DNA from: Chrysemys picta bellii
Taxonomy: Eukaryota > Chordata > Testudines > Emydidae
DNA length: 64,000 bases
Direction: 5' to 3'
Assembly (NCBI RefSeq): GCF_011386835.1
Contig: NC_088795.1
Span: 119,491,434 to 119,555,433 of the forward strand
The translations under genes and the position numbers were made by a program. Positions 56,345 through 64,000 of this stretch are shown here, in pieces (position 1 is the first letter of the stretch; each line of letters opens with the position of its first letter). The notes beneath the pieces were generated by a model that saw nothing but the letters and a program-made list of their open reading frames with translations, searched no databases and was not told the origin of the DNA.

Positions 56345-56499
56345 TTAACTGTAAAATAGATACCGAGTTCCACGATCTATGTAAGTTGTCATATCTCTCC
56401 CCTAGAGCAGTTGCATACAGTCCTGGCCCACAATGATACATGAACTTAATACAATAAGGCCTTTCAAGGATATTGCAGGAATTTGCCATGTCTGTCACA
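56345..56499 (-). mobile_element. 3' LTR fragment of the gypsy element
   Basis: On the - strand it starts TGTGACAGACATGGCA and continues TTCCTGCAATATCCTTGA and ATTGTGGGCCAGGA, matching the start of the LTR at 60276 for roughly 150 bases. It then diverges or is truncated. A purine-rich tract (TTAGGAGGGAGA, 56500-56511) lies just before it, which fixes it as the 3' LTR. Confidence 0.7.
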
Positions 56500-56529
56500 T
56501 CTCCCTCCTAAGGAAGTGGGTGTAACTAA

Positions 56530-57000
56530 GGTATTTGACAGGCACCCTAGGGGAGCCTATTTCCTGGACAGAGCATCAGAACCCCATTTGCATTCCCTTT
56601 AATGTGAGCCACTTCAATATTATAATCTTGGCGCAAGAAGCTCCATCTTAGCAACTTGTCATTTGTCCCTTTCATTTGAAGTGGGCAGGTGAGTGAGGAG
56701 TAGTCAGTGTACACCGTGAAATGCCATCCAAAAAGGTAGGGCTGTAATTTGCGGAGGGCCTGCACTATGACCAAACGTTCTTTTTCCACATTTGTACAAT
56801 TTTTTTTTCTTGGGGAAGCAGTTTCTTGTTCAGATACACTGTGTCCCCCCCAAGCCCTCTGTTGGAGGCATCTGTGAACACCATAAAAGGCTTATCAAAG
56901 TCTGGGCTTACCAGAAACAGGTCTGTCCGTAAGGTTTCTTTCAGTCTGCAGAGGCCATGTGACACTGTTTGGACCAGATGACTTTGTCTGACTTCTCAGT
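56530..57000 (-). pseudogene. gypsy RNase H remnant
   Basis: Two overlapping frames carry the domain. FMVFTDASNRGLGG holds the first acidic residue and FTVYTDYSSLTC a later one, followed by DKLLRWSFLRQDYNIEVAHI. A frame change near 56800 breaks it. It lies directly next to the polypurine tract. Confidence 0.75.
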
Positions 57001-57820
57001 GACAGGAGCAGTGAGGGTAATATCCTGCCATCCCAATAAAGGATAGTACCTCTTGTCTGGGGAGTAGGCCAGTTCTTAATAGCCTCCTTTTGCAGGCCCT
57101 GGTTTTGCACTGCCCCTCCCCACTCTCAGGTCGAGAGCCTGCTTCTGCCATCTCCACCTCGCATTTCTCCAACTTCCCTGTCAGGCCTGCGGTCTGAATG
57201 CTGTGAAGCATTCTCTTTTTGTGGGTCACATGCTCCTCCCAGCTCTGAATGAAAATGCAAGTATCATCTATAGATGCCAGAGAAAACTCCCCCATCCCAT
57301 CCAAAATCAATCTTACCAGCTGCTGGAAGGTTGTCCGGGGGGGCCCTTGAGGTCAAAAGGTAGACCCAGGAACTCAGAGTATGTCTACACAGGGCTAAAA
57401 AAAAAATGGCTGGTCCTGGTCAGCTGACACGGCTGAAAAAACTCTTTGTGATGCTTGGGCTGGAGCCTGACCTTTGGGACCCTGCAAGGGTCAAGGGTTC
57501 CAGAGCTCTGCAGCCCAAGTCAGCTGACCTGGACCAGCAGCGACCATGCCACAGGGCTTTGATCCCTGTGTAATTGTACCCAAAGAGCCCTGTTGGGTTG
57601 GTAAATGTTGATTTGAACCTGGCATCTGAGTCCAAAGGCACCTGCCAATCACCTTTAGTGAGGTCAGGAATTGAGCCCCTCCCAACTTGTCCAGTGTCTC
57701 CTCTGTTCTTGGCATAGGGTGCACATCAGATGTGGTGATAGTATTGAGCTTTCTGTAATCTACACGGAATCTAATTGTGACCCATCCTTCTTTGGTACCA
57801 GTACAATGAGGGATGCCCAT
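57000..57820 (-). pseudogene. gypsy reverse transcriptase remnant, split by a MITE
   Basis: The upstream half (57820-57585) reads FRVDYRKLNTITTSDVHPMP and TLDKLGGAQFLTSL. The downstream half (57376-57000) reads SLASIDDTCIFIQSWEEHVT, where the active-site box is SIDD in place of the usual aromatic-x-DD, then GLTGKLEKCEVEMAEA. The MITE at 57377-57584 falls between the GLF and the FLGLPFDLKG parts. Confidence 0.78.
57377..57584. mobile_element. MITE inserted in the gypsy RT
   Basis: The left end GAGTATGTCTACACAGGG and right end CCCTGTGTAATTGTACCC are inverted with about five mismatches. The TATGTCTACAC word links it to the element at 9117. The interior has paired AGCTGAC/GTCAGCT words. No certain target duplication was found. 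Confidence 0.7.
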
Positions 57821-58329
57821 GGACTATTTGACTTTTTGTATCTCCCCTAATTCCAGCATATCAGTGATTTATTCTTCCAGGCCCTGGCCTGTTTTCTCAG
57901 TTATTCTGAAGGGGAAACCTTTAACTAGAGTCTTGACTCCCATCTCTCCTTCTTCCACCCCTGCCCCAGCAGACAGCAAGTGAGGTGCATCCAGGCTTAC
58001 TAGAAAATATCTGTTGATAAGCCTGCAGCACCCCCACTCTTAGCCTGCTGTGTAGAGTTTAAGTTATCAGAGAGGGCTATGGAATCCAGGGAGGGGGCTG
58101 GCCCGTGTTTCTGCTACCAGAATGATGAGAGTATCCTCTCCCTCCTCCTAGTGCCTGCTCATGGCCAGGTCCAGTTTCTCTGTCATTTTATATAGTTTCA
58201 TCATAGTCACATGTGGAGCTGTCTGTCAGCGCCCACACACTGTTCACCTCACTGAGTTGTTTTATGATTTTAAAGGACTCATCTCAGACAGCCTGGAGCC
58301 TATTCCTCCCTACTGGAACGAGCAACATA

Positions 58330-59400
58330 ACTTGGTCCCTGTATCATATGTCCAACCACCGGATTTTCTGTTTCTCTTGAGCTCTAGCTAGATTCTTGTA
58401 GGCAAAACTCTTATTCTGTGAGTTTTTCCTGGAAAGCCAATGTGTACTCTACCATGGACTCTCCTCTCAAGAGACCATACCTTCCCACTCTGCCCTTATT
58501 AGGTCCAGGGGTCCCCATATCCTCCTCCGAGAGGATCCTGTGGGAACGTCCCACTAGGCCAAACAGCAGGGAAGGTAACCACATACTCCAGTCACTGGGG
58601 TGTTTGGTCAACGAAAGGTTTCAACATCATTTTAAGGATTCCATTAATCTCTCAACCAGACTGTTAATCCGGGGGTGGTAGGGAGATGATCACAAGTGTT
58701 GCACACCACATTTCTCCCATTGCCCTTGATGCAGGGCGGACCTAAAGTTTTCTCCCAACAGTCAAAATCTCATGGGGAAACCCTGCTCAGCTGAATATTG
58801 CTAGCAAGACATTGACCACCTTCTCTGCCTCTATGCCACCCACTATCCAGAAGCAGTAGCTCTGTCCTCTATGATCTGATACCACCAGAATATATTCCAC
58901 CTCCCCCACCCCATTTGCTTTGCTAAGGGGCCCCACAATGTCCACAGCAACACTCTGAAAGGGCTCCTTTATGATCGGAAGGGGGATCTGGGCTGCCTTG
59001 CCATTACCCCTGCCCTTTCCAACCGTCTGGCATGGGTCACAGGACTTACAGTATTTTTGCACTGCCTCAAAAACTTCAGGCCAGTAGAAATTCTGGAGTA
59101 AGTGCTGTTTGGTGTGCTGTATTCCCATGTGCCCTGAGAAGGGCATATCATGGGCCAGACTGAGTAGCCTAAGATGGCACGTTTGTGGTACCATCAATTG
59201 TCTCTGTACTCCCATGACTCAACATTCCCAGGGGGCATCCACAGTCTATAGAGTAGCCCCTGATTCCAGATAAACCTTTCCAAGCATCCTCGTGCCAGCG
59301 AGCTGCCAGGGGAGTCTACTGCAGCTCTAGGTTGTTCCAGAGAGGGGTCAGTCAATTGCTCCTGCTTGAATTCCAAAGTGGGAGCTTCGAGGCTCACCTC
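58330..59400 (-). pseudogene. gypsy integrase remnant
   Basis: Reading on the - strand: a linker (EFKQEQLTDPSLEQ), then the zinc-binding part with HMGIQH (H-x4-H) and CKSCDPC (C-x2-C), then the core start AVDIVGPL and VVSDHRG with two acidic residues. Further down are WLPSLLFGLVGRSH and SMVEYTLAFQEKLTE, then LARAQEKQ and a C-terminal stretch with VMLLVPV. Stops and frame shifts divide it. It sits on the 5' side of RT on this strand. Confidence 0.75.
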
Positions 59401-59501
59401 AGCTGATCAGTGAGGCCCATTTCCCTCCTTCCCAGTGAGGGCAGTGCTACAGCTCACGACCCCAGGCCATGCTCTCTTACTGTCAGGCAGCAGCTCACAG
59501 C

Positions 59502-59692
59502 TACACCTCTACCCCGATATAACGCGAATTGATATAACACAAATTCGGATATAACGCGGTAAAGCAGCGCTTGGGGGGCGGGGCTGCGCACTCCGGCGGA
59601 TCAAACCAAGTTCGATATAACGCAGTTTCACCTATAATGCAGTAAGATTTTTTTGGCTCCTGGGGACAGCGTTCTATCGAGATAGAGGTGTA
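59502..59692. mobile_element. mariner/Tc1-type MITE, copy 2, in the gypsy element
   Basis: Ends are TACACCTCTACCCCGATATA and ATCGAGATAGAGGTGTA, with TA at both edges. The interior words (ATTCGGATATAACGCGGTAA, GATCAAACCAAGTTCGATAT) match the copy at 47953. It lies between the 5' LTR and the integrase. Confidence 0.88.
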
Positions 59693-59759
59693 CTTCTCAG
59701 CTTGCAGGTCAGAGTCAGAGCCAAGGCTTGTGGCTTTCTGCTTATATATAATAAATAAC

Positions 59760-60276
59760 AAAATAATCTAAACTCATGCTAGATTCTAACATAGGACCCC
59801 CTACTTCAACCTGGGGCTCTGGTAGGTTTTAGTCCTTCAAAACCTACAACTGGGTTTTCCCCTTGGTTACAAGTTCATCCATCTTAGATCCAAAACGAGA
59901 ACAGAGTCTGGGTAGATCAACTCTTTCTTTGTACAGCTTTGGCGTTTCATCTTGGCCTTCTGTAATAAGTTATCATCAGACAAAGACTCTTTCCTCAGCG
60001 TGTAGTTTCAAAAGGTTGGGTTTTTGCATAACTGGAGTTGGGGAATTTGCATTAATTTCTTCCTAGGGATTCCCAATGAAATCTGCTTCACACTTATTGT
60101 CCCAAAAGTCCGTATTTGTCTGGCACATAGTCAATATAGTCTTTTGAACTCCCACTCTTATATCCGTCACGTCTCGCCTCTGGAGAGGTTATATAAAATC
60201 CTGGCCCACAATAATACATAAACGTTATACAGTAAAATTTTTCAAGGATATTGCAGGAAATGGCCATATCTGTCAA
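59760..60276 (-). mobile_element. 5' LTR of the gypsy element
   Basis: On the - strand it starts near TTGACAGATATGGCCA and TTCCTGCAATATCCTTGA and runs to about 59760. The first 150 bases match the 3' LTR fragment. The inner edge is uncertain; no primer-binding site was identified. Confidence 0.6.
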
Positions 60277-60946
60277 AGTAAGCATCTTATGTTTTTGTGT
60301 AAAATTGATTTTTATCAGCTCTTATATTGTGGCTGTTCAGGAAGTAAAGAAAATCGTATGGTAGCACCTAGAGGTCACAGTCAAGATTAGATTCCCCTTG
60401 TGTTAGGCATTGTCCAGATAGATGGTAATAAACAGTCTCTGCCCCAAAGAGCTTACACTATAAATAGACAAGAAAGACAAAGGATGGGAAGGGAAACAGG
60501 TTCTTTTCCTTAATTGAAGCTTCCACAGATTTTTTGATCCACTGATTTTGTTTTGAGTAGTGGATAGTCTGGTCAATCTAGGTTGACTTCTGTCAGTGGT
60601 TGATTCAAGTCTGGCTCTTTCTCAGATAAAAAAATGTACATGGTTTTGGACCAAATTTCTCTACTTGCATGGTAGTAAAGTGAAGTCTTGAGAGGACACA
60701 CTAATAAGTCTTTTTTCCTTAAGTTTCAGACTTTGTTGCTCAGAGAGATAGCAGTGGTGTTGGAAGAACTTTGTTCCAAATTGATTTCCTTTCTGACTGG
60801 TGAAAGCCATTGGGAAGAACCAAGCCCAGAGCTGGGAAGACTGTCATTTTTTCCCTGAATGTTTCCTTGAAGTTGTCATCCATACTAATTTAGTATAACT
60901 GCAGCTCAAGAAATTTGATAATCTGGACAATCATTGTCTCGTATCT
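60277..60946. other. intronic sequence with an antisense L2-type tail
   Basis: At 60360-60475, GTAGCACCTAGAGGTCACAG, CCTTGTGTTAGGCATTGTCC and CTGCCCCAAAGAGCTTACAC are the reverse complement of the LINE tail seen at 16065. The rest is unassigned. Confidence 0.6.
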
Positions 60947-61238
60947 GGGCTTGTCTACAAGGGAGTCTTATACTTGTATAAGCTAAAGTAGGAATTTAAA
61001 TCAGTATAGTTAGACCAGCATAACTCCTTGTGTGGACACTCATATTTTGGTATGAGTCCCTATTTTCAGTTTAGTTTATGTTGCTTTGGAAGGGTTTTAA
61101 GCTAAACTGAAAAAAACTACTCATTCCGGAATAAGAATGCCTGCATGTGGAGCTAAGCAGATATAGTTATACCAGTAAAACTATACTGCTACAATTATAC
61201 TGGAATAGCTGGTAAAAGTTTCCCATGTAGACAAGCCC
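60947..61238. mobile_element. MITE with GGGCTTGTCTACA ends, 292 bp
   Basis: The ends are GGGCTTGTCTACAAGGGAG and CATGTAGACAAGCCC. Inside, TAGTTATACCAGTAAAACTA and TAGTTAGACCAGCATAACTC words recur. No target duplication was identified. Confidence 0.75.
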
Positions 61239-61251
61239 TAATCTTGCATTT

Positions 61252-61920
61252 TTGGGTAAGATTGTTTTGAAGACTGTGGCAAATCACCTAACAATATCTA
61301 GATGCTTCAGGTTTCTTTTGTCCTTGTTAATCTGGTTTCAGACCTGGTATGGCATGAACACCACACTGTTCACATTGGCAATTGATTGGTTCCTTGCCAT
61401 GAATATATATCAAGGGCTCATGCTGGTGGTATTAGATCTGTTAGGTCTATTCAATACCATTGTCCATCATGAGGCATTGAGTCACTTAGGGATCACAGTG
61501 GGAGTGGGCAGGGCTGCTTTTAAGTAGCTCCATTCCTTTGTTTCTGAGAGATCCCAGAAATAGTGATGGGCAATTTGTTCTTCTGCCCTCTTGATCAGTA
61601 TGTCTATGGCACCATTAGGAGTTAGTGTGCAGTGTGGACTATAGTACCTTCAGTATGCTCCTCCTGCTTAGCTTGTGTGTGAATATTCTCCCCCGCCCCC
61701 CTCCTTCAGTCTCTTTCAATCACTGTTAACACTGAATTATGACTATTCTAACACAGAGGGTGTGGCTGAGTACCTTATTCAGTACTGGGTTGGTATTGGA
61801 ACACGGATGAAGGCCAGTTGGGCAAGGCTTAATGCTGGCAAGAAGGAGGGAATGGCAGTAAACCAGGAAAAGCAACCAGAAGTAATGGCAGAGATTCTGT
61901 CTGCTGAGCTCACTGAGTCT
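61252..61920 (+). pseudogene. L2/L3-type LINE reverse transcriptase fragment
   Basis: A frame at 61252-61527 reads TWYGMNTTLFTLAIDWFLAM then LMLVVLDLLGLFNTIVHHEA and LSHLGI. This fits the RT block of L2/L3-clade LINEs, in which an LDLS-AFDTV-type motif holds a catalytic Asp; here the motif is LDLLGLFNTV-like and the second Asp is replaced by Asn. The LINE is interrupted at 61921 by a hAT element and seems to resume after 62922. Confidence 0.65.
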
Positions 61921-62914
61921 TAGGGTTGCCAGGTGTCTGGTTTTCAACTGGAACGCCTGGTCGAAAAGGGACCCTGGCGGCTCTGGTCAGCACCGCCGAT
62001 TGGGCAGTTAAAAGTCCGGTCGGCGGTGCTTGAGGGCAAAGGCAGGCTAGTCCCTACCTGTCCTGGCGCTGCGCCCCGGAAGCAGCCAGCAGATCTGGCT
62101 CCTGGGGGGGGGGGGAGGCGGCACAGAGCTCCGCGTGCTTCCCATGCCCCGAGCACTGACTCTGCACTCCCATCGGCTGGGAACTTCAGCCAATGGGAGC
62201 TGGTGGGGTGGTGCCTGCAGGCAAGAGCAGCGCACGGAGCTGTACCTGCTGTAGGAGCTCCTAGGAGCTGTACCTGCTGCTGTCCACTTCCGGGGCACAG
62301 TGCAGTGCAGTGCCAGGACAGGTAGGGACTAGCCTGCCGTAGCCCTGCTGTGCCGCTGACTGGGAGCCGCCCAAGGTAACCCTAACCCCAACCCCCTGCC
62401 TCAACCTGTAGCCCACTTCCACACTCCGAATCCCTCGGCCCCACCTTCCAGCCTGGAGCCTCCTCCTACATCCCAAACCCTTTATCCCAGGCCACACCCC
62501 AGAGCCTGTACCACTCTTCCACACCCCAACCCCCTGCTTCAACCCACAGCCCCCTCCCACATTCCAAATCCCTCGGTCCCACCTCCTAGCCTGCAGCCTC
62601 CTCCTACATCCCAAACCCCTTATCCCAGGCCCCACCCCAGAGCCTGTACCCCCCTTCCACACCCCAACCCCCTGCCTCAACCCACTGCCCCCTCCCACAT
62701 TCCGAATCCCTTGGCCCCATCTCGCAGCCTGGAGCCCCCTCCAAATCCCTTATCCCCTGCCCCAGCCCAGTGAAAATGAGTGAGGATGGGGTAGAGCGAG
62801 CCACTGAGGGAGGGGAAATGTAGTGAGCGGGGGGCAGGTCCTTGGGGCGGGTCCTTAGGGAAGGGGCAGGGCTAGGGTGTTCGGTTTTGTGGGATTAGAA
62901 AATTGGCAACCCTA
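61921..62914. mobile_element. hAT-type element, 994 bp, with internal tandem repeat
   Basis: The exact 8-bp duplication CTGAGTCT flanks it (61913-61920 and 62915-62922). The ends are TAGGGTTGCCAGGTGTCTGG and TTGGCAACCCTA. It is GC-rich and has no transposase. It lies within an L2/L3-type LINE. Confidence 0.93.
62380..62770. repeat. tandem repeat, 138-bp unit, about 2.8 copies
   Basis: The word ACCCCCTGCCTCAACC recurs at 62391, 62529 (with one change) and 62667, so the period is 138 bp. Each unit includes CCCAAACCCCTTATCCCAGG or a close variant. The strand is very C-rich, and open frames across it are composition artefacts. Confidence 0.9.
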
Positions 62915-62922
62915 CTGAGTCT

Positions 62923-63600
62923 GTGTTTGATCTCTGAGTTTCCAGTTAACTCCTAGTAGCTGTTTGTTCAGGTAGCAGCAGTGACAACTGGTTTGTTTGT
63001 TTGTTTTTCCTCCCCAGATGCAGACCTTTAATAATATGTATCTCTCTCTCTTTTATGTCACAGAGCAGGGAATTGAACCTGGGATCTCCCGAGTCCATAT
63101 CAACTCACAATTGGGTCACACTAGTGCATGCTACATGGGATAGAACTTAAATCTGTTTAGAAGCTGAATTTGGTGTGGAATGCAACAGCCTGTTTGTTAC
63201 GCAAGGTATCTCACTGAGCATGTTACAGGAGGTACTTTGTGATCTGCACTGGCTAGGTGGTGTTTCTATCCCATAAAGCACTTTGAGAGAGTGTCTCTCT
63301 CCCCATGTGATTTGGATATTGCCTTTGAGATCAGTGGAGATTCTCAAGCTGGAGCTCCTGCTGTTAAAAGGGAGGTACTGCTGGTTTTGGAACTTGCTTC
63401 CTATCCCTTGATTTGAAATAGCACAGATATGTTTACCTTCAGGACACACATCAAAGCTCATCCCCTTCTTAGGCTTTGGGGAGGAATGGTAAATAGGGTA
63501 AGTATGGTTGTTATCTGGGGACCATGCGGGATTTCTATGATCATTTGGTGGGTTTACTTTTGTTATACAGTGAGGATTACCCACTGGGTTTGTCATTTTG
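62923..63600 (+). repeat. L2/L3-type LINE 3' part, degraded
   Basis: At 63190-63480, words such as CTGCACTGGCTAGGTGGTG, ATCCCATAAAGCACTTTGAG and CAGGACACACATCAAAGCTC fit the end of an L2/L3-type ORF2 and its 3' UTR. This is read as the continuation of the fragment at 61252. The 149-codon - strand frame across it is antisense noise. Confidence 0.5.
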
Positions 63601-64000
63601 TTCTGTAGTTTGTGCTTTAAAAAAAAACTGCAAAAAGTTCATAGGTACTGAAATAAATACTTTTAATACATAGGTTGACATAATAATAATAATTAATAAT
63701 AATAAAAAGAATGATAATGGATCCTTAGTGAATGTGTTTCTTGGAAGTTAATGTATGTAAGGCAGATTTATGAAACCATACTAGTTGAATTCAAACCACT
63801 GTGTGGAAATATTATATTATTGCTTATTGCTTTGCTAGTTATTCCCTTTTTTACTGTACATCACTAGATTTATGAAATACAGAGATCTTTTCTTTAAACA
63901 ATCTCTCAAGCCTCAGATTACAAATTAGTTCCTTGAAAAATCAGCTGTATATATTCTACATTTAATAAATTCAGTTATTAAGGAAGCAAAAAAAAATGCT
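63601..64000. other. AT-rich intronic end with (AAT)n repeat
   Basis: An imperfect (AAT)n run, ATAATAATAATAATTAATAA, lies at 63680-63699 and continues to 63706. Nothing else was recognised up to the window end. Confidence 0.6.

Larger units (their letters stand above)
56345..60276 (-). mobile_element. Ty3/gypsy LTR retrotransposon, Gmr1-like order, decayed
   Basis: Two related LTR ends bracket pol remnants on the - strand. Reading 5' to 3' on that strand gives: LTR (60276 down), integrase (59400-58330), reverse transcriptase (57820-57000), RNase H (57000-56530), a polypurine tract (56513-56500) and the second LTR (56499 down). Integrase therefore precedes RT, as in the Gmr1 group and unlike usual gypsy elements. 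No gag or protease was recognised; there is little room for them, so they are deleted or too diverged. Two MITEs (57377-57584 and 59502-59692) inserted later. All domains carry stops or frame shifts. Confidence 0.75.
5454..64000 (+). other. SORCS2: SORCS2 intron 1 (5' part)
   Basis: The intron starts with a consensus donor, GTAAGT, at 5454-5459. The next expected coding exon would continue the VPS10 propeller. No open frame in the remaining 58.5 kb resembles it or any other host exon. A very long first intron is typical of SORCS2 in other vertebrates (from memory). The content is old and younger transposable elements, listed separately, with stretches of unique sequence between them. Confidence 0.8.

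Noticed and set aside
62261..62698. 145-codon Gly-rich - strand frame
   Set aside because: It is produced by the 138-bp C-rich tandem repeat of a non-autonomous hAT element; the protein repeat simply mirrors the DNA repeat.
63147..63596. 149-codon - strand frame
   Set aside because: It is antisense to a LINE 3' region and shows no domain.

Overview
The window is vertebrate nuclear DNA, almost certainly from a turtle and probably a hidden-necked (cryptodire) one. The evidence is the mix of repeats: CR1 LINEs, MIR and L2-type remnants, a tRNA-derived SINE with a CR1-like tail, Penelope-like insertions, many short hAT elements with exact 8-bp target duplications, a Harbinger transposase remnant and a Ty3/gypsy element. 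I recognise these families from turtle genomes by memory; no database search was run.

There is one recognisable host gene. Exon 1 of SORCS2 (sortilin-related VPS10-domain receptor 2) lies on the + strand, with CDS 5064-5453, inside a CpG island of about 1.4 kb (4.8-6.25 kb). It codes for the signal peptide, a basic Gly/Arg-rich propeptide with furin-type sites, and the first residues of the VPS10 propeller. It ends at a consensus phase-0 splice donor (GTAAGT at 5454). No second exon was found, so positions 5454-64000 are read as the 5' part of a very long first intron. Positions 1-4.8 kb are upstream flank. No tRNA, rRNA or CRISPR locus was found.

Layout. 0-4.8 kb: MIR, Harbinger transposase pseudogene, two hAT MITEs, then the promoter region. 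4.8-6.25 kb: CpG island, a good CTCF-type match, SORCS2 exon 1. 6.25-30 kb: intron with a Penelope-like fragment (GIY-YIG endonuclease), CR1 pieces, hAT elements, one solo LTR, an LTR-like block and a SINE. 30-56 kb: intron with several MIRs, some split by palindromic mini-elements, hAT elements, a second LTR, a second SINE, L2-type tails and an antisense CR1. 56.3-60.3 kb: a decayed Ty3/gypsy element on the - strand whose order is integrase, reverse transcriptase, RNase H, polypurine tract, LTR, which is the Gmr1-like arrangement. 60.9-64 kb: a MITE and an L2/L3-type LINE split by a 994-bp hAT element that carries a 138-bp tandem repeat.

Nothing here looks like a new multi-gene system. The items most worth a second look are the gypsy element with integrase before RT, three Penelope-type insertions with 12-14-bp target duplications (one a perfect 46-bp inverted repeat), and a family of short palindromic mini-elements, one of which sits in a MIR with an exact 8-bp target duplication.
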